Source: Cunninghamia lanceolata (taxonomy: Eukaryota; Streptophyta; Pinopsida; Cupressales; Cupressaceae). From it: DNA of 64,000 nucleotides. The notes beneath the pieces are model-generated. The model had not been told where the DNA came from, did not search any database, and was given only the letters and a program-made list of their open reading frames with translations. The stretch is from assembly GCA_027924645.1 (NCBI GenBank), contig BSBN01001149.1, forward strand, positions 4,030,001 to 4,094,000, given 5' to 3'. Made by a program: the position numbers and the translations under genes. Shown in pieces: positions 34,767-47,705 of this stretch. Position 1 is the stretch's first letter; each line of letters opens with the position of its first letter.

Positions 34767-35669
34767 TGTTAGAAATGAAAGCACAACCACTCAATGGAAA
34801 TCTGATTCAAATATAAATTTCTGCAATCTTTAACTGTGTATTATCAATGGAGATTATAATATGCAATAGAAACTATGCAACACAGAAACATCAAAATAGA
34901 AAACTGAACACACAACACAATGTTTACGTGGAGAAAACCCTTGCAAGTAAAAAACTCCACAGGAAAGAGGCACAAGTTTGTATTAATCTGAAAAAGATTG
35001 TACAATACAACAACTCAACAACTCTCTCCACCAGTCTTCAACTTGATAGCATTCCGGCAGCACCTATGTACCTAAAATCTATATTTTAGCAACAAATACA
35101 ATGGCAGCTATTTATAGAAGATTTTTCCACTTTCTCTCTCCTCCAATAACCCCACATGCAAACATTAAATGTTTTCATACATGCAACCACCAAGTGGCAA
35201 TAACTTACCCATGCAAGGTGGGGCGCCCAGGTCCAAGAATAGCATGTAAAATCATCTTATGATGCGTCATAACCGTCATAGATACCATCAACTATAAATC
35301 TTCCCAATATGGGTGCATGGGACTAATAATAGCAACCACAACTAATAATGGGTGTCATATGTGTCACATGCATGGAATCTTATGACAACTCGCAGCTGCC
35401 ATAAATCCACTTACACCACATTATGACAAGTTGTCATACATGCCAAAAATAGTAGATTCTCTAAGGGAAATGCCTACCCTCATTTACCTCTGAGTTTTTA
35501 CATTGCCAATGTTCAATAAATATTACTCCGTAACTTCCGCTGGTAACTCCGAAATTACCACTGTCAATGAGACTACCTCATTCCCTTATGGGTAATTACA
35601 AATTACAAATAATAAATGGAATAAATACAATATTAGAATTTACAAGGTTAATGGCACCTTATTCCAACA
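34767..35669 (-). repeat. 5' LTR of old Copia element
   Basis: 903 bp from TGTTAGAA to TTCCAACA (near-perfect inverted ends), abutting the PBS. A minus-strand TATAAATA lies at 35109-35116. No matching LTR was found to the left of 4.4 kb, so the 3' end of this element is lost or outside the window. The flank TAATT (35670-35674) would be its target duplication, not verifiable here. Confidence 0.78.
35109..35116 (-). promoter_or_regulatory. TATA box in old Copia LTR
   Basis: TATAAATAG on the minus strand, about 350 bp upstream of the PBS. Confidence 0.6.
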
Positions 35670-36338
35670 TAATTTATATAAAAAATTAAAGTATAAAATT
35701 TAAACTCATTTAAATAATCTATTATATATAATCAAATTAATGATGGTCAGTTTATTTAAAATATTATTATAATATTAATAAAAATAATGCATTCACACAT
35801 AAAATCTTTAAAATTGTTTAGACTTAATCATACATTATAAAATTATTTATAAATTTATTTCAAAAACTGACATTTTATTGAATTTAACTAAGTTAAAAAC
35901 CTATTAAATATTCTTAATTCTATAGTTCGTGAGACTAGCTATCAGGCCACCCATGCAATTGAACTGTTGGAATCCCATGATCAGTGCTCCTCTCATTTTC
36001 CTCGGTGCCATCTCTAAGAGATAGAGAGGAACTGCCTAAAGTGCTAATCATAAATTTCATTACCAATTTGAAATATAAATATAAAGGGTGTAAATATAAA
36101 ATCTACCCATGTTTGTGTGAGTTTTTTAAAAAATTAAAGGGTTCATTGGCTGATTTAATCTTTTTTAAAAATCTTATTAAAAAAGAAGCTAAACAACTTA
36201 AAACTACGTTTCAACCTTGCACTGAAATAGTTAAAGAATTTTAAGATAAATTTAACTAATGAATGATTGAAGCCCGAATTATTTAGAAAATTAAAATTAT
36301 AAATGTTAATTAAATTACAAGTGTAATAATTAAAAGAT
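35670..36338. other. AT-rich spacer, no gene seen
   Basis: Short open frames near 35984-36244 are lysine-rich products of A-rich sequence and show no motif. The last five bases AAGAT (36334-36338) are the left target duplication of the next element. Confidence 0.6.
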
Positions 36339-37368
36339 TGTAATGATGAAATTTGTATATTGATGTCAATTTTTATTTAGTTTTAGGTATATTTTGATGG
36401 AGTGTCTTAATAGAATTATATATCGATAAGTGGCACACTCATATGTTAAGTTTGATTTATGACCCAATGTTTATTCCTCTCTATTTTAAATTCATTTACA
36501 CTTATTTCTATGTGTTTGACCATATCACATTTCTATTTATGCACATTCTTATATAGTCACCATTTACACATCATTTATTAGCCTACATTCACACCCATGT
36601 CAACACATTCTCACTCAACTAGGACTTTTCTAACTTGCTACATGTTTGCACGACTTGGTGCTATGTTTTGGTATATAAAGGCATTCAATGTGTAATTAAT
36701 ATGATCAAACAAGGAGCATTCATGAGCTAGGAAACATTTGGATTCAAAGCTTAAAAAAACATATATGCATCAAAATCATATAGGCTATATTTGCATGACT
36801 ATGCATGTTGTCTACAATCATTTGCTCAAAACTATGAAACCTATCCAAACAAGGGGTCGACCTAAGATAACTTGACCCTAGCAATTAGGAAATATCCCCT
36901 AAGGTGTTTGTAAGCATTATTTTGATATGTTCAAACACAAGGAAGGTGAAAGCAAAGAGATATTTGGTGAAACTCTCTATCAAATCATTCTTGTGGATTA
37001 CAATTCATTACCATGAATCAGATCATTCTTGTGCATTAGATCACTCTCATGGCACTTGATTTCAATCCTAAAAGACTTATATTCAACCCACAAAGATTTC
37101 TTAGACTGCATAGAGCCTATGGCACTCGTTAGATTGTGACCATTAACTTTTTGTATCTTAGTGACTAGATTCTACATGGCATTAACATTTTAATTCTTCG
37201 TCATTGTTTTCAAAGCTAAGTGCACCTTTCTCTCACATGTAATTTCTAAAAATAGCTTTTCAATTTATCAACCTAACTCTTAAATAAATCTAGGTTAATT
37301 TTGTATGCTTATTGTTTGTATTTATTTATTTAGCCTAGATTATGTAAAAGGGATTGTATTCCCTTACA
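36339..37368 (+). repeat. 5' LTR of old gypsy element
   Basis: 1030 bp. TATATAAA at 36672-36679 is a possible promoter core; the equivalent in the other LTR has decayed. An indel-rich alignment with 41723-42775 is visible along the whole length. Confidence 0.8.
36672..36679 (+). promoter_or_regulatory. Possible TATA box in old gypsy LTR
   Basis: TATATAAAGGC in the left LTR; weak support because it is not kept in the right LTR. Confidence 0.4.
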
Positions 37369-38223
37369 TTTTTTGCAATCCTGACTTATCCTACACTCCT
37401 AGGGTTTGACCTTAGGGTTTTTTCCTTCTATCTAATTAGGGTTAAATTATATGATCTAATTTTTTTATTTCATCATTTTTCATTAGATTTAATTAGGGTT
37501 TGATTCTTTTTACTTGTGCTTCATTGGCTTTATCCTTTCCTTAAAGTTTTGTGATACATAGTGTAATCATGTTTTCACCCACCCTACCCTACTCCTATCT
37601 CCCCTTAGGGTTTGAATTTTTTGAGTTGTTCTATATCTAAACATTTATTGATTTATCTAATTTCACATCATATTTAACATATATTTTTATATCCCTTTGA
37701 CCTTAGTGTTTTATCCTTTCATTACTTCATACCTAATTCATCCTACCTAACCACCCTTGGAGTATTTCATTGTTTATCATGAATCCTCATAGGTCATGTG
37801 CACTTGTTGATCTACATGCATGTACATTTTTTATTTTGACATGTTCTTATCTTTTTGTGGTTTTTGATCCTATCATTCTTGATGCACTTAGAGTCCTTTT
37901 ATGCTATAGGTAAGGGTGTATTGACTATGAAGGTGTTACAAGTTATCATGTACTTGCTTACACCTCTTTCATTGACATGGTTAGTGCTCATCATTTCCTA
38001 TTAGATATACTTATTTCATGTGTTCATGACCTTCAAGTTGATCCCATTTCTATTGTGTCTTGTGATAGTTATTAGCATGCACTTAATAAGGTTTTACTTT
38101 GTGATACACACTATATTATAGATATTGATAATGTGGTACCTTCTTTACCCCTTCATGACATTGTTACAGGTCTTATGACTTTTCTTGTCATGGTGATCTC
38201 ATGCTATACTTCCTTGTTCACTT
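37369..38223 (+). other. Old gypsy 5' leader, non-coding
   Basis: AT-rich, with AGGGTT words. The beginning may be a ruined tRNA-Arg type PBS. Nothing else is recognised. Confidence 0.4.
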
Positions 38224-39780
38224 ATGGATTCTCCTACTTATGCCTCTCTTTCTTCATCTTGCCTTGAGGATCCTCATGATGAGATACTACCTTCACATGA
38301 GGTTTCTAGTCCTTTTTATCTATCTTGTGGCTCATGTTTATTGATGATAATTTTATCTATGAGCATGATGATAATTTTATCTCTAAGCATGATGGTAGTT
38401 ATTTATCTTCTCATGATGAATATGGTGAGTCTTTGTCTCATGATGATTTAGTTCCTCACACATATTCTAATGACCCTTCCTTAGTAGATCCCATGGATTT
38501 TTCTATGCATCACGATGATATAAAAAAAATTATGGAGACCCTCCTTTGTATCCATTCATGCTTTCACATGAAATATCTTTGAGTACTTGTAGATTACCTC
38601 TTCCTATAACTTATATCTTGCACATGATTTGGCTATACCTAAACAAGAGGAATGTAATATCAAGGTATTTTATAATTTTTACTTTGTATATATGAATTGA
38701 TAATGTGTCACTAGTTTATGATAAATTTTCTCGCACTATTCAACATGACATGAGTACACATATTGATATAGGAGGTATTGAGAATGATATTTCACCTTAT
38801 GTGAACTACCTCATTAGTGACACAACTCATTTAAAAACTACATCAATGATTATGAACAAAGCCTTAAACTAAAATAACCTACCAAACTAATACTGCACAA
38901 TCCATTAGCATATGACATCTTGATTTATACTTCAACAAGTGTAATTATGGCACCATGCTTTACAAAATATGATGGTAGAGGAGATCCATTATGACATTTA
39001 CAATACTTCCAAGTTATGTGCCTCCATTATTTTCATGAGAATCAATTGCTTGCTAATGTGTTCCCATCAAGTTTGAGTGGCCAAACACAATGGTTTTATT
39101 CATTACTACACACTTCTATCACTTCCTTTGAGGATTGGCTAGTGCTTCCATAAAACATTTTCATTATAATATTGAACCTAATACATGTATGCTCTCAACC
39201 TCATGAAATACAAATAAGAAAAATATTGAGCCAATTAGAAATCACATATTGTGATTTCACTTGCATTTACTACTAACATGAATTATTCTTTGGATGATGA
39301 TGAACAAGTTAAAACTTATTTATGTATGGTTTACTTCCAATCTTTAAGAGCCAAGTCTATAACATGCCTCATCATTCATTTTCAAAGTTGTGTACCATTA
39401 TATGTAAATGTGAGTTTTCTATAATAAACAATCTTCTTTTATATCAACATAATGATTGCATGTTGTCATATTTGGGTAATGAAATAATGAGAACATACCA
39501 ATTGATGATCATCATACATAAATCAAACCAAAGATATTTAGAGAATTAACTACATTAAAGGAGCCTACACATGTTGTATTAAAACAACTTTTGGGGTACA
39601 ATCGTATAAATTTACCTTTGATTAATCCACTGGATATGTCTAAGCTTGAACCACATATGGATCAATATTTTTGTGATTATGATCGTACACATGGAAATTA
39701 TACAAATAGATGCATCAAACTAAAACATAAAAATTCAAGATCTCATAGAAAGAAAGATGATATGTAAGTTGACAATAATC
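38224..39780 (+). pseudogene. Degenerate gypsy gag
   Basis: An acidic His/Asp-rich N-terminal part (38325-38582) precedes a gag core near 38959 with KYDGRGDP, then FPSSLSGQTQWF and SFEDWL motifs, which match the usual plant gypsy gag order. The frame then breaks repeatedly. Near 39667-39730 the sequence CDYDRTHGNYTNRCIKLK resembles the C-H-GH.T..C knuckle of Tat/Ogre gag proteins with two histidine positions altered. Stops follow at about 39765. No pol follows. Confidence 0.6.
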
Positions 39781-41167
39781 ATATTGACTTGCATGATGAG
39801 GATCCTTATAATGTTCTAGATCTACACATGATGGGAGACTACTTCATTGCTTCTAGGACACCCTCACCAATCCTTCTTAGTATACTTGCCACATTATTGC
39901 ACCTTTGCTTTCCTTCCTTGATTTTATGTTTCCATGTTCCTAGTTTGCACATGTGGATGATGCAAAGACACCTAAGTTAGTGCACTACATGTTGACACAA
40001 TTGACTTTGAACATGTGTTGTGTTGTCAAGATATAACTACTTCTTTCTATTTTTGTATCATTTATACTTTGGCCTTTTTTTTCTACAATGTATGTTATAA
40101 TTCCTCTTACTTCTTCTATTTTTTATCTTGTTTATCTTTACACTCCAGCTCTTTGTTTGTGCCATGTTTGTTGTATTTTATCCAATTTCATTTCACTTTG
40201 TATATTATAATTTATGCTTGGTTTCCTCCACTTGGGTGGATTTTCCTTATGTCATTTCATGTTTATAACTAATGTGTCATGCTTCCTTATGTTTCTTTGT
40301 TCACTTATATACATGCTCTGTCTAAATTTTATCATTGCTCATGTTCCACGTTCCCACTTTGGGTGTTCATTTTGTCCTTGTTTCAATGTGTTTTAGTTAT
40401 ACCTATGTTCATTCTCCTACACATTTTGATGTCCTCAATTTATCATGTCAACCATGCTTGTTATATGAATAGCTTCATCATGTTATATGGCTACTTATCA
40501 TATGTTTATCATGCCTACCCACATTTGACTCTATGTCGGTCACTTCATGCTTATCATCTTGTCATGCCTATGATACTATGCTTATGAGCCTTATCATGTC
40601 TTTATCTTATGCTTATCTCATTTTGGTATCCTATTATCACATGAGCTTACTCTTTCTTATTATGCTTCTAGAGCTATCTTATCATATTGCCTATATTAAG
40701 GGTAGGCATATTTACATGAACTTTGATAGTCACATCCTATTAATTTATATTTTCATGCAAGTATCTTTTGATTTCATTACACTTTTGATGTGCTTACATG
40801 ATCCTTACCTAGCCTTCAAGACCATTCTTGTTTCATGTCTCTCCTATACTTGGGGCAACCTTTCCTTGATAATCATCACTAGCTTATGTGCTTACATGAT
40901 GACATATGTATTATGTGCTTACATGACTATTATTTCATATTCATTATTTTCTTGTCATACCATGACATTCATTATAAATTTCATAAGGTTTATCATGCAT
41001 CATTTCCCCCCTCATTAAATTCCTTGCATACTATGTATGCAACTAGTTAAAAAGGAGCCCGAAGCATATATTGTCACTAATAATTTCACGGTTGAGATTT
41101 CAAATAGTGACTTGTTCTATTAATATAATCATCACAATAACTAAATAGAACTTAATCACATTACACA
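39781..41167 (+). other. Old gypsy interior without recognisable pol
   Basis: Long open frames here (for example 40015-41018) translate to Leu/Ile/Tyr/Cys-rich sequence because the DNA is pyrimidine- and CATG-rich. No protease, RT, RNase H or integrase motif is seen. Confidence 0.45.
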
Positions 41168-41398
41168 CTCCACAATTGAGTAGATTTCTACCACATTGTA
41201 CTATAATCAAGCTTAGATCATATTTTTCCACATTGAGTGGAGGTGTGTGGCCATAATACAAGCAATAACACATTTTTGCACATCGAGTGGAGTTGCATGG
41301 CCATATCAAACATGCCATATCACATTTTCCACAATCAAGTGGAATCATGTGGCCCTATTAAAACATATCATATTGCATTGTCACAATCAAGCAAAGTA
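41168..41398 (+). repeat. ~50-bp tandem repeats before gypsy 3' LTR
   Basis: Units begin CACATTGAGTGGAG or similar at about 41170, 41231, 41281, 41332 and 41383, and contain a GTGGCC word. Tandem repeats in the 3' untranslated region are known for Tat/Ogre elements. Confidence 0.65.
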
Positions 41399-41707
41399 TT
41401 TTTTGTATGATTTTCTATATAGAAAGAATCTCTCTCTACTTCTTACTTTTCATAGGCAATTGCAACTACTTATTGTTTATTCTTGTTTCACTTGTGTAAC
41501 AAAACCTATTCATTGCATATATTTTCTCTATTTTATAGGTTCGTATGAAGTGCTCATGCAAATAATCTTGGAACACAAAAAGAATCCAAGAATGGTCTAT
41601 CACTTTACATGGACCAAATATCCTTTTGACATGTCTAAATATTTTCTTTCCATGTTGACTGAGAATGTTCATATAATACATGCTCATTTTAGATTCACAA
41701 GCACCTT

Positions 41708-41722
41708 AAAGTGGGGTCAAAA
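41708..41722 (+). other. Polypurine tract of old gypsy element
   Basis: AAAGTGGGGTCAAAA directly precedes the 3' LTR, supporting plus-strand orientation. Confidence 0.55.
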
Positions 41723-42775
41723 TGTAATGGTGAATTTTGCATACTCATGCTAATTCCCATTTAGTTTTCAATCCATTTTGATGGAATGTCTTGATTTAAT
41801 TACATATCAAAACCAATGTTTATCCATATATATTTCACATTCATTTGCACCTATTTTCATACATTTGACCTTATCCCATCCATAGATACATAAATTCTTG
41901 TATATTAGCCATATACACATCATTTATTAGCACCCATGTGCACACATTTTCCTTGTTCAACTAGAATTTTCTATCCTAGGTCAATCCTAAGTGCCTTGAG
42001 ATTGAACCCAAATTTTAAAATTTAAAATTCAAATTTCCAAACTCTTTCCCTTTCCTACTAGTCATTACGAGCTAACTTGGGGCATATTTGCACAATTTGG
42101 TGTTATGTTTTTCATTTAAAGACATTGATTGTTCAATTAATCCATATGGTCAAACAAGGAGAATTCACTCTAGGAAACATTTAGATTAAAATCTTTAAAA
42201 AACCATATCTGCACCAAAATCATATATGGCATTTGCACAACTATGCATGTTGTCTATGATCATTCACTCAAAATCATGATTCTAGTTTGAATAGGGGGTT
42301 GACCTAGAAGAAATTGACCCTAGTGATCTAACAATCTCCCTTAGAAGGTGTTTGTAAACACTACCTTGACAAGTCCAAACACAAGGAAGATAAAAGAAAA
42401 GATATCTCAATTGCACATCTCTATTAGATCATTTTTTGTAGGTCATGGTTTATTCCCATAATGCTCAAGTTCTATCCCAAGGGACTTAGATTTGACTTAC
42501 ATAGATTTCTAGTATAATATAGAACTTGAGATAGTCATCAAATTGTGAGCATTAATTTTAAATACCTCAATGACATGACTCTGTGTAGCATAAAAATTAC
42601 TTCTTTGGCGTAGTTCCCAAAGCTAAGTGTGCCTTCCTCTAACATTTAATTTATAAAACAATATTTTAATCTATCTATCCAACTTAAGTAATTAAATCTA
42701 GGTTAATTGTATGCTTATTCTTTACATTTATCTATTTAACCTAGATTTACGTAAAATGGATTCTATTCCCTTACA
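41723..42775 (+). repeat. 3' LTR of old gypsy element
   Basis: 1053 bp, ending TTCCCTTACA, followed by the AAGAT target duplication. Confidence 0.8.
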
Positions 42776-44182
42776 AAGATAAAAAAAATATTTTTATATG
42801 AAAGATTTCATTATACAAATTACAACAATTAATTTGATGCATTAAAAAAGGAAAAAAAAAATTGGAGTTGGCTTTGGGATATGAGGGATCAATAGAAAAC
42901 TTGGGGAAGCAATTTAACATATGTGAACAAGAATAATGGTGGTATCGAGGGGAAGGTTGCAAAGTCCCCAAAAGTTTCTAATGATTTTCATAGCAATTTT
43001 AGTGTACACTTGAATATATTTGTGGTAGGAATGGCCCTAATAAGCCATCTAAGTTAACATTGAACATTCTTTTATGAAATAAGCATTTATATTAACTATA
43101 AAAGTCTTTTAAAATATAATATATCACAAAAAAAGGTGGGTGGAGATAGTCACACCCTAAAGTCTAAGCAAGGCAAAGCCTTAAACATCATATCCAAAGA
43201 GTAAAACAAAACTACTACTTATAGGAAGAGCTAAAGCACTAGTAGCAAAAGAAGGGCCATGCTCCTCTAGTTTCCACAATTATAATAAAGATTTTGAGCC
43301 TTGAAGCTTAAGTGTGACTTATAAATAATAGAAATCACTACACAAAATAATTTTAGAATGGTCTTTCTTTTTTTATTTTACTCGATAATAGCATTATAAA
43401 ATCTTCTCTTTCGTCGTATTATTATTTAAAAATGTAATAAATCAATAAATAGATGGATAATTATGATGTAAATCAAGGAATTTTTTAGTGGTTATATGTT
43501 ACCATCTGGTTATTTTTTTCATTTCTACCCCCAAATTTGACTTTTCTTAGTCTCTTTAGAAGTGTCCAATTCATCCATACTTGATAGATTTTTTGTAATC
43601 TTGAAACAAAATTGTTCTAGCTAGAAACTTTAATTCTTTAGGATGTACACATATCATACTATCATATATAGAAATTTGGGCCCTAATCTCCCGAATTTAT
43701 CAAAAGCTATTTTTTATTTTTTATACTTGCCATATTTCAACATCTTTGTTAAAAATTATATATTGATAGGAAATTTAGACATTGAATCACCATAAAAGTT
43801 AAATATTAATAAAAAATTTAATCACTAAATTACAAAACAAATTGGTTCAAGGATAAAAATATTACCATCCACTCTAAAATTTAATTTCTAATATGAAAAA
43901 GATCGCCTAAAATAATATGCTTCTTTATAGTGGATTTGTTGGAATTTTTATAAAATTTTCAAATGGTAATTTATTAAAGTATACCCTAGTATATATAGTC
44001 AAAATGATTAAAAAATGAGCTTTTAAAAAATAAATATTATTTTATTTAATATTTCATGGTTTATCATCAAGAAAAAAGTAATGTTAGTAATATATATTTT
44101 TAAATATTGTAGATTATAAAAACATCAAATCTGAAAATTGCCTGTATTTCTGCCTCCCTCCATATTTGCTTCTAAATAGTCA
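42776..44182. other. AT-rich spacer, no gene seen
   Basis: Starts with the AAGAT duplication, then A/T homopolymer-rich sequence with no motif or repeat that I can tie to other parts of the window. Confidence 0.6.
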
Positions 44183-45970
44183 GGATTGCTTGCCTATGGC
44201 TTTCGTCTTACAGTCTCACAACGCCCTCCAAATAGCTGCGATTATCAATAATTAGACATTTTGTATGGCCCAGTGGCGGGTCATCTACGTAGTTCATGGG
44301 TACAGCATTATCGCGACCGGCGCCTACAAGGCCAAAGTAGAAGTCATGTCAGTGAATGACAAGGGCAACTGCAATTCGAAGTCTTGCTTTTGTTCAAACA
44401 GTTGTCTTAAATATCATCTATTTCAACGTTTCAAAAGATCAATTTTGGCCAACAAAAATAGGACAAATATTTGTCACTTTTGGTTGTGGATGAGGTGTAA
44501 AATTGTTATTGACTGTTTGACTATTGAACTCGATGAGATTTAAGTAGAGTGGTTGTGGAAAGCAACTGCCGAGCTTATATATCATTTATATTTGAAAGTC
44601 AAAATAATTGTAAATATATTTTAAAAGTAACAAGGGTTGTTATCTATAAATGGTATGTTATGTAGATGTTTTTTTAAAATGGTATGTAATGTAGATGTTT
44701 CTTAAAATTGTGTAGGCTTATATTGGACAGGTAATAATGCAATATTATTTGATTGCAAATATACATGATGATTAAGTTCAATTGAAAGCAACTAGAAAGA
44801 AAAATAGTTAGACTAACTTTACACTTTTCAAACTCTTAAACAGTAAGTAAAATTATCTTGAGATTTTCATCACATTTTTGTTAATAAGTTGAGTGCTTAA
44901 ACCTATTATTTAGGATTTGCATCAACAATATAATCATATCAATTACATTTTTGCTTAATATTATAAAAGCAAAAAAAAGCTAAAATTAGGTGTAGTATAA
45001 TAAATCATTTCATTTGGCATCTATAAGTAATTTTTTTAAGGTTTGGAACTTGAGGAACAAATCCTGACTTGAATGACACAAGCACAAGACTGAAGTTTGA
45101 GCAGCTCCAATTAATATCACAATTGTGCATTTTATGCTAAAATCTAGGGGAGAGGACTCGGTATCCGCACACCCTAACTTCATGCACACCAATCTCCTAA
45201 ACAATACATCAAATTTTGACAAAAAATATTAGCATATCTTTGTATCTGAGTTAAGAGCTTAAAGGTAGTGTTTGGGATTATGAGTATCAATGATGTAGCC
45301 TAATCAATTATGTCTTTGATGAGTTGTCCAAAAACACTTCAAAAAAAGGTTAGACCCAAACATGTGCACCAAGGCATGTATTAGTGGTCGCCTTACATGT
45401 CACCATATGATTAGTTGTTTCTTTGATGTGACTTGTGAAGGGTATAGTTACACATGTATTGGTTCCTTATTAAATTTTTACTAATATATTATTTCTCAAC
45501 TACTAATTTTTAATATTATTAATTGGGGTCTAAGCGCACGACACCATAATGGCTATTGATACATGTTCATCTATTGGGTCCTTTCCCATATGTCATGTTC
45601 AAACTTTGATCGAATGGAATAATATCTCGTAATCAAACAGGGATTGGGTGGACCCAATTCTTCATTCAGAGACCAAATCTTTAAATGCTTTGACTTTCAA
45701 GTGCATCGTCCTCAAAACTTAAATCTAATGGTCATAAGGGCATAATAATGACAATCATTTTTTTTAATTAGAGGATTGGAAACATTTTATAATGTTATTT
45801 TTGTAATTAGAGTATTGAAGGGTGTTTATTCTATTAAGTTTGTTTTATATATAATCTCAAAATTAATTTTTGGTAGGTTTATTTGTAAACCAATCAACTT
45901 CACTAATAAACCATAGGCCACTTAATCCCCCCTTACCTCCTTACCTTTCACATTTCAATTGATTTTGTCC
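44183..45970 (+). repeat. Duplicated segment, copy A part 1
   Basis: Colinear with 57203-58977 (copy B). The first ~200 bases are GC- and CpG-rich and about 97% identical between copies, including CTACGTAG and CGCGACCGGCGCC. In copy A a 92-codon frame opens at 44265, but copy B does not keep it, so it is not called as a gene. The rest is AT-rich with matching short indels. No target duplication was found at the outer edges. Confidence 0.75.
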
Positions 45971-47410
45971 AGGCATTCCTACATTCACAGCATGGATGGA
46001 GAACAAGAGCTGAAAGATTTTGATTCCGTGTAATTTTATAAGCTTCCAATCAAAAAAATAGGATATAAGATTCTAATCAAAATATATAGACCAGATGGAA
46101 AACTAATAATAATGATATATGTGAGAGTAACACTCTCTACCTAATAATTATCTTTTTAATTAATCATCCCCTCAAGAAATCATATGGACATGGATCGCCC
46201 TTCTTCACCACCGTACTAAGCAAACAAATTCTTGCATTTCCTCTACTCTGTGAAAAGCTAGTCTTCAAAACATGGATACAAAATTAGCAGATTACAAATT
46301 ACCCAATGTCATTGGCATCGGAACCATCGGCAAAATTTACTCTGCAATAAACATGTACAACAGTGAAATCTGCAAGAGACAGAGGAGAGTACAGCCCCAG
46401 TTTAGATATATTTCATTAACAATTGTGTAAGATGTATTATTGCTAATCGTCAACTAAAGAAACGGTATTATAGATATCCACGCCCAAATTCTAAAACTGG
46501 ATTACCCTGTGAAGAGTCTCCTCAAATGAAGTCATGGATCTCCTCTACAATCAATGCCACACAGAACAAGACCAACGAATTAGAGATCGCGCTTGAGAAG
46601 GATCGAACCTGGGATGACACTGCTTTGAAAGAGAGCACATTTCATTTTTTTAGATCAATCAACGTCACACTCCATGCCTTACTGCCATTAAAATGCCTCT
46701 GGAACTAAATAAAATAGTACTACCTAGATTTTCAAAATCTATGAGATTGCTCTTTTTCTTCTAAAACCTATGAGTTGGCACTAATTGATTGAAGGATCTA
46801 TGCATCTCACCTACCTTATAATAATTTGGAATCATGCATATTTATTCCCAAGTGTTTGGAATGAATAGACACCACTCCTTATTTGATTATTTCCCCCCTC
46901 TTCATGAATTCGGTTGTTGCAATCTCATTTCAGAATGTGTGTACAATGAAAAAGGACAAAATTTGGATACCTATCTTGTAGCTGACATTGTTCACAAATC
47001 TGGTAAGAAATTCTAATAATTGAAGAAGTGTTATTTTCTATTTTAATACTTAGGATTTTGGAAACTCTTAAACTATCATGGAAATTGCCTCAAGTTTTAT
47101 TATTGTTTTGATAGTTCAAATTATATTAGAAGTTAATTGTTCAAAGTTAGTGTTTTGGTGGTTTAGATTGTATTAGGAGTTAATTCATCAAAGCTAATGT
47201 TAATATATTTTGATTTTGTTGTTACATTAAAGTTCAAGTTATTAGTAAGTGTGTAATTAGTAAGGTTAGATAAAATTGGGAGAGCCTACAAGTAAGATTG
47301 AGGGTCTCACCATTCAATAGGTAATATGTCAGATATTAAGGTAAATTATAAAATATATTTGAAAATAGTAAATTACAAGATTTTCAAAACAAAATATTAT
47401 GTGTATTTAT
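45971..47410. other. Copy A insertion, left part with gene-like fragments
   Basis: Absent from copy B. Short protein-like stretches occur on the plus strand: one from ATG 45991, one from ATG 46271 containing GIGTIGKIYSA (glycine-loop-like), and one ending in 46526-46708 that is open upstream to about 46430 in the same frame. They could be scrambled exon pieces captured from a gene, or chance. I recognise no family. Confidence 0.25.
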
Positions 47411-47427
47411 GAGAGAGAGAGAGAGAG
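47411..47427. repeat. GA microsatellite
   Basis: Uninterrupted GA dinucleotides. Confidence 0.9.
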
Positions 47428-47454
47428 TTTTACTTTTGTAAAATGTGCTAGCAT

Positions 47455-47533
47455 TATAACATGCTAGCGTTATGGCTCAGTATTACTGAGCCTTAGGCTC
47501 GATAATACTAAGCCATAACGCTAGCATGTTATA
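47455..47533. repeat. 38-bp-arm palindrome
   Basis: Arms 47455-47492 and 47496-47533 flank a 3-base centre. They are complementary apart from about three positions and contain GCTAGC and the GAGCC/GGCTC core. It would form a strong hairpin or cruciform. Confidence 0.85.
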
Positions 47534-47639
47534 GTGTGAGCGCGTTATAGCACGAGCATGTTATAGCACGAGCCTATTGTAGCGTGAGCACGTTGTAGCG
47601 TGAGCACGTTGTAGCACAAGCCCGTTATAATGCGAGCAC
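47528..47639. repeat. Seven-copy 16-bp tandem array
   Basis: The unit GTTATAGCACGAGCAC, with variants, repeats without spacing seven times from 47528 to 47639. Its first copy overlaps the right arm of the palindrome (GTTATA), so the array seems to have grown out of the palindrome edge. CpG sites are frequent and often appear as TG or CA variants. Confidence 0.85.
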
Positions 47640-47705
47640 GTTATGACTTGTATGGGACCAAAAAGTCATGTGGCGACTTTTTGGTCCCTCATCTTTGTGC
47701 ATATA

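Larger units (their letters stand above)
36339..42775 (+). mobile_element. Old gypsy element, Tat/Ogre-like, gag only
   Basis: LTRs 36339-37368 and 41723-42775 start TGTAATG and end CCCTTACA, and AAGAT flanks both ends (36334-36338 and 42776-42780). The LTRs are strongly diverged, roughly three quarters identical by eye, so it is old. The interior of 4.35 kb has a ruined gag and 3' tandem repeats but no recognisable protease, RT or integrase. The Tat/Ogre assignment rests on the gag zinc motif, the PBS-like sequence TTTTTTGCAATCCTG after the left LTR, and the tandem repeats near the 3' LTR. Confidence 0.78.

Noticed and set aside
40015..41018. Long hydrophobic open frames, possible membrane protein
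   Set aside because: They lie inside the decayed gypsy element and arise from pyrimidine-rich DNA; composition is biased and frames overlap.
46271..46440. Protein kinase start with GIGTIGK loop
   Set aside because: Only the glycine-rich motif is visible; no lysine, HRD or DFG motif follows, and the frame ends within about 55 codons.
47528..47639. CRISPR-like array
   Set aside because: Units are contiguous 16-mers without spacers; this is a plant minisatellite.
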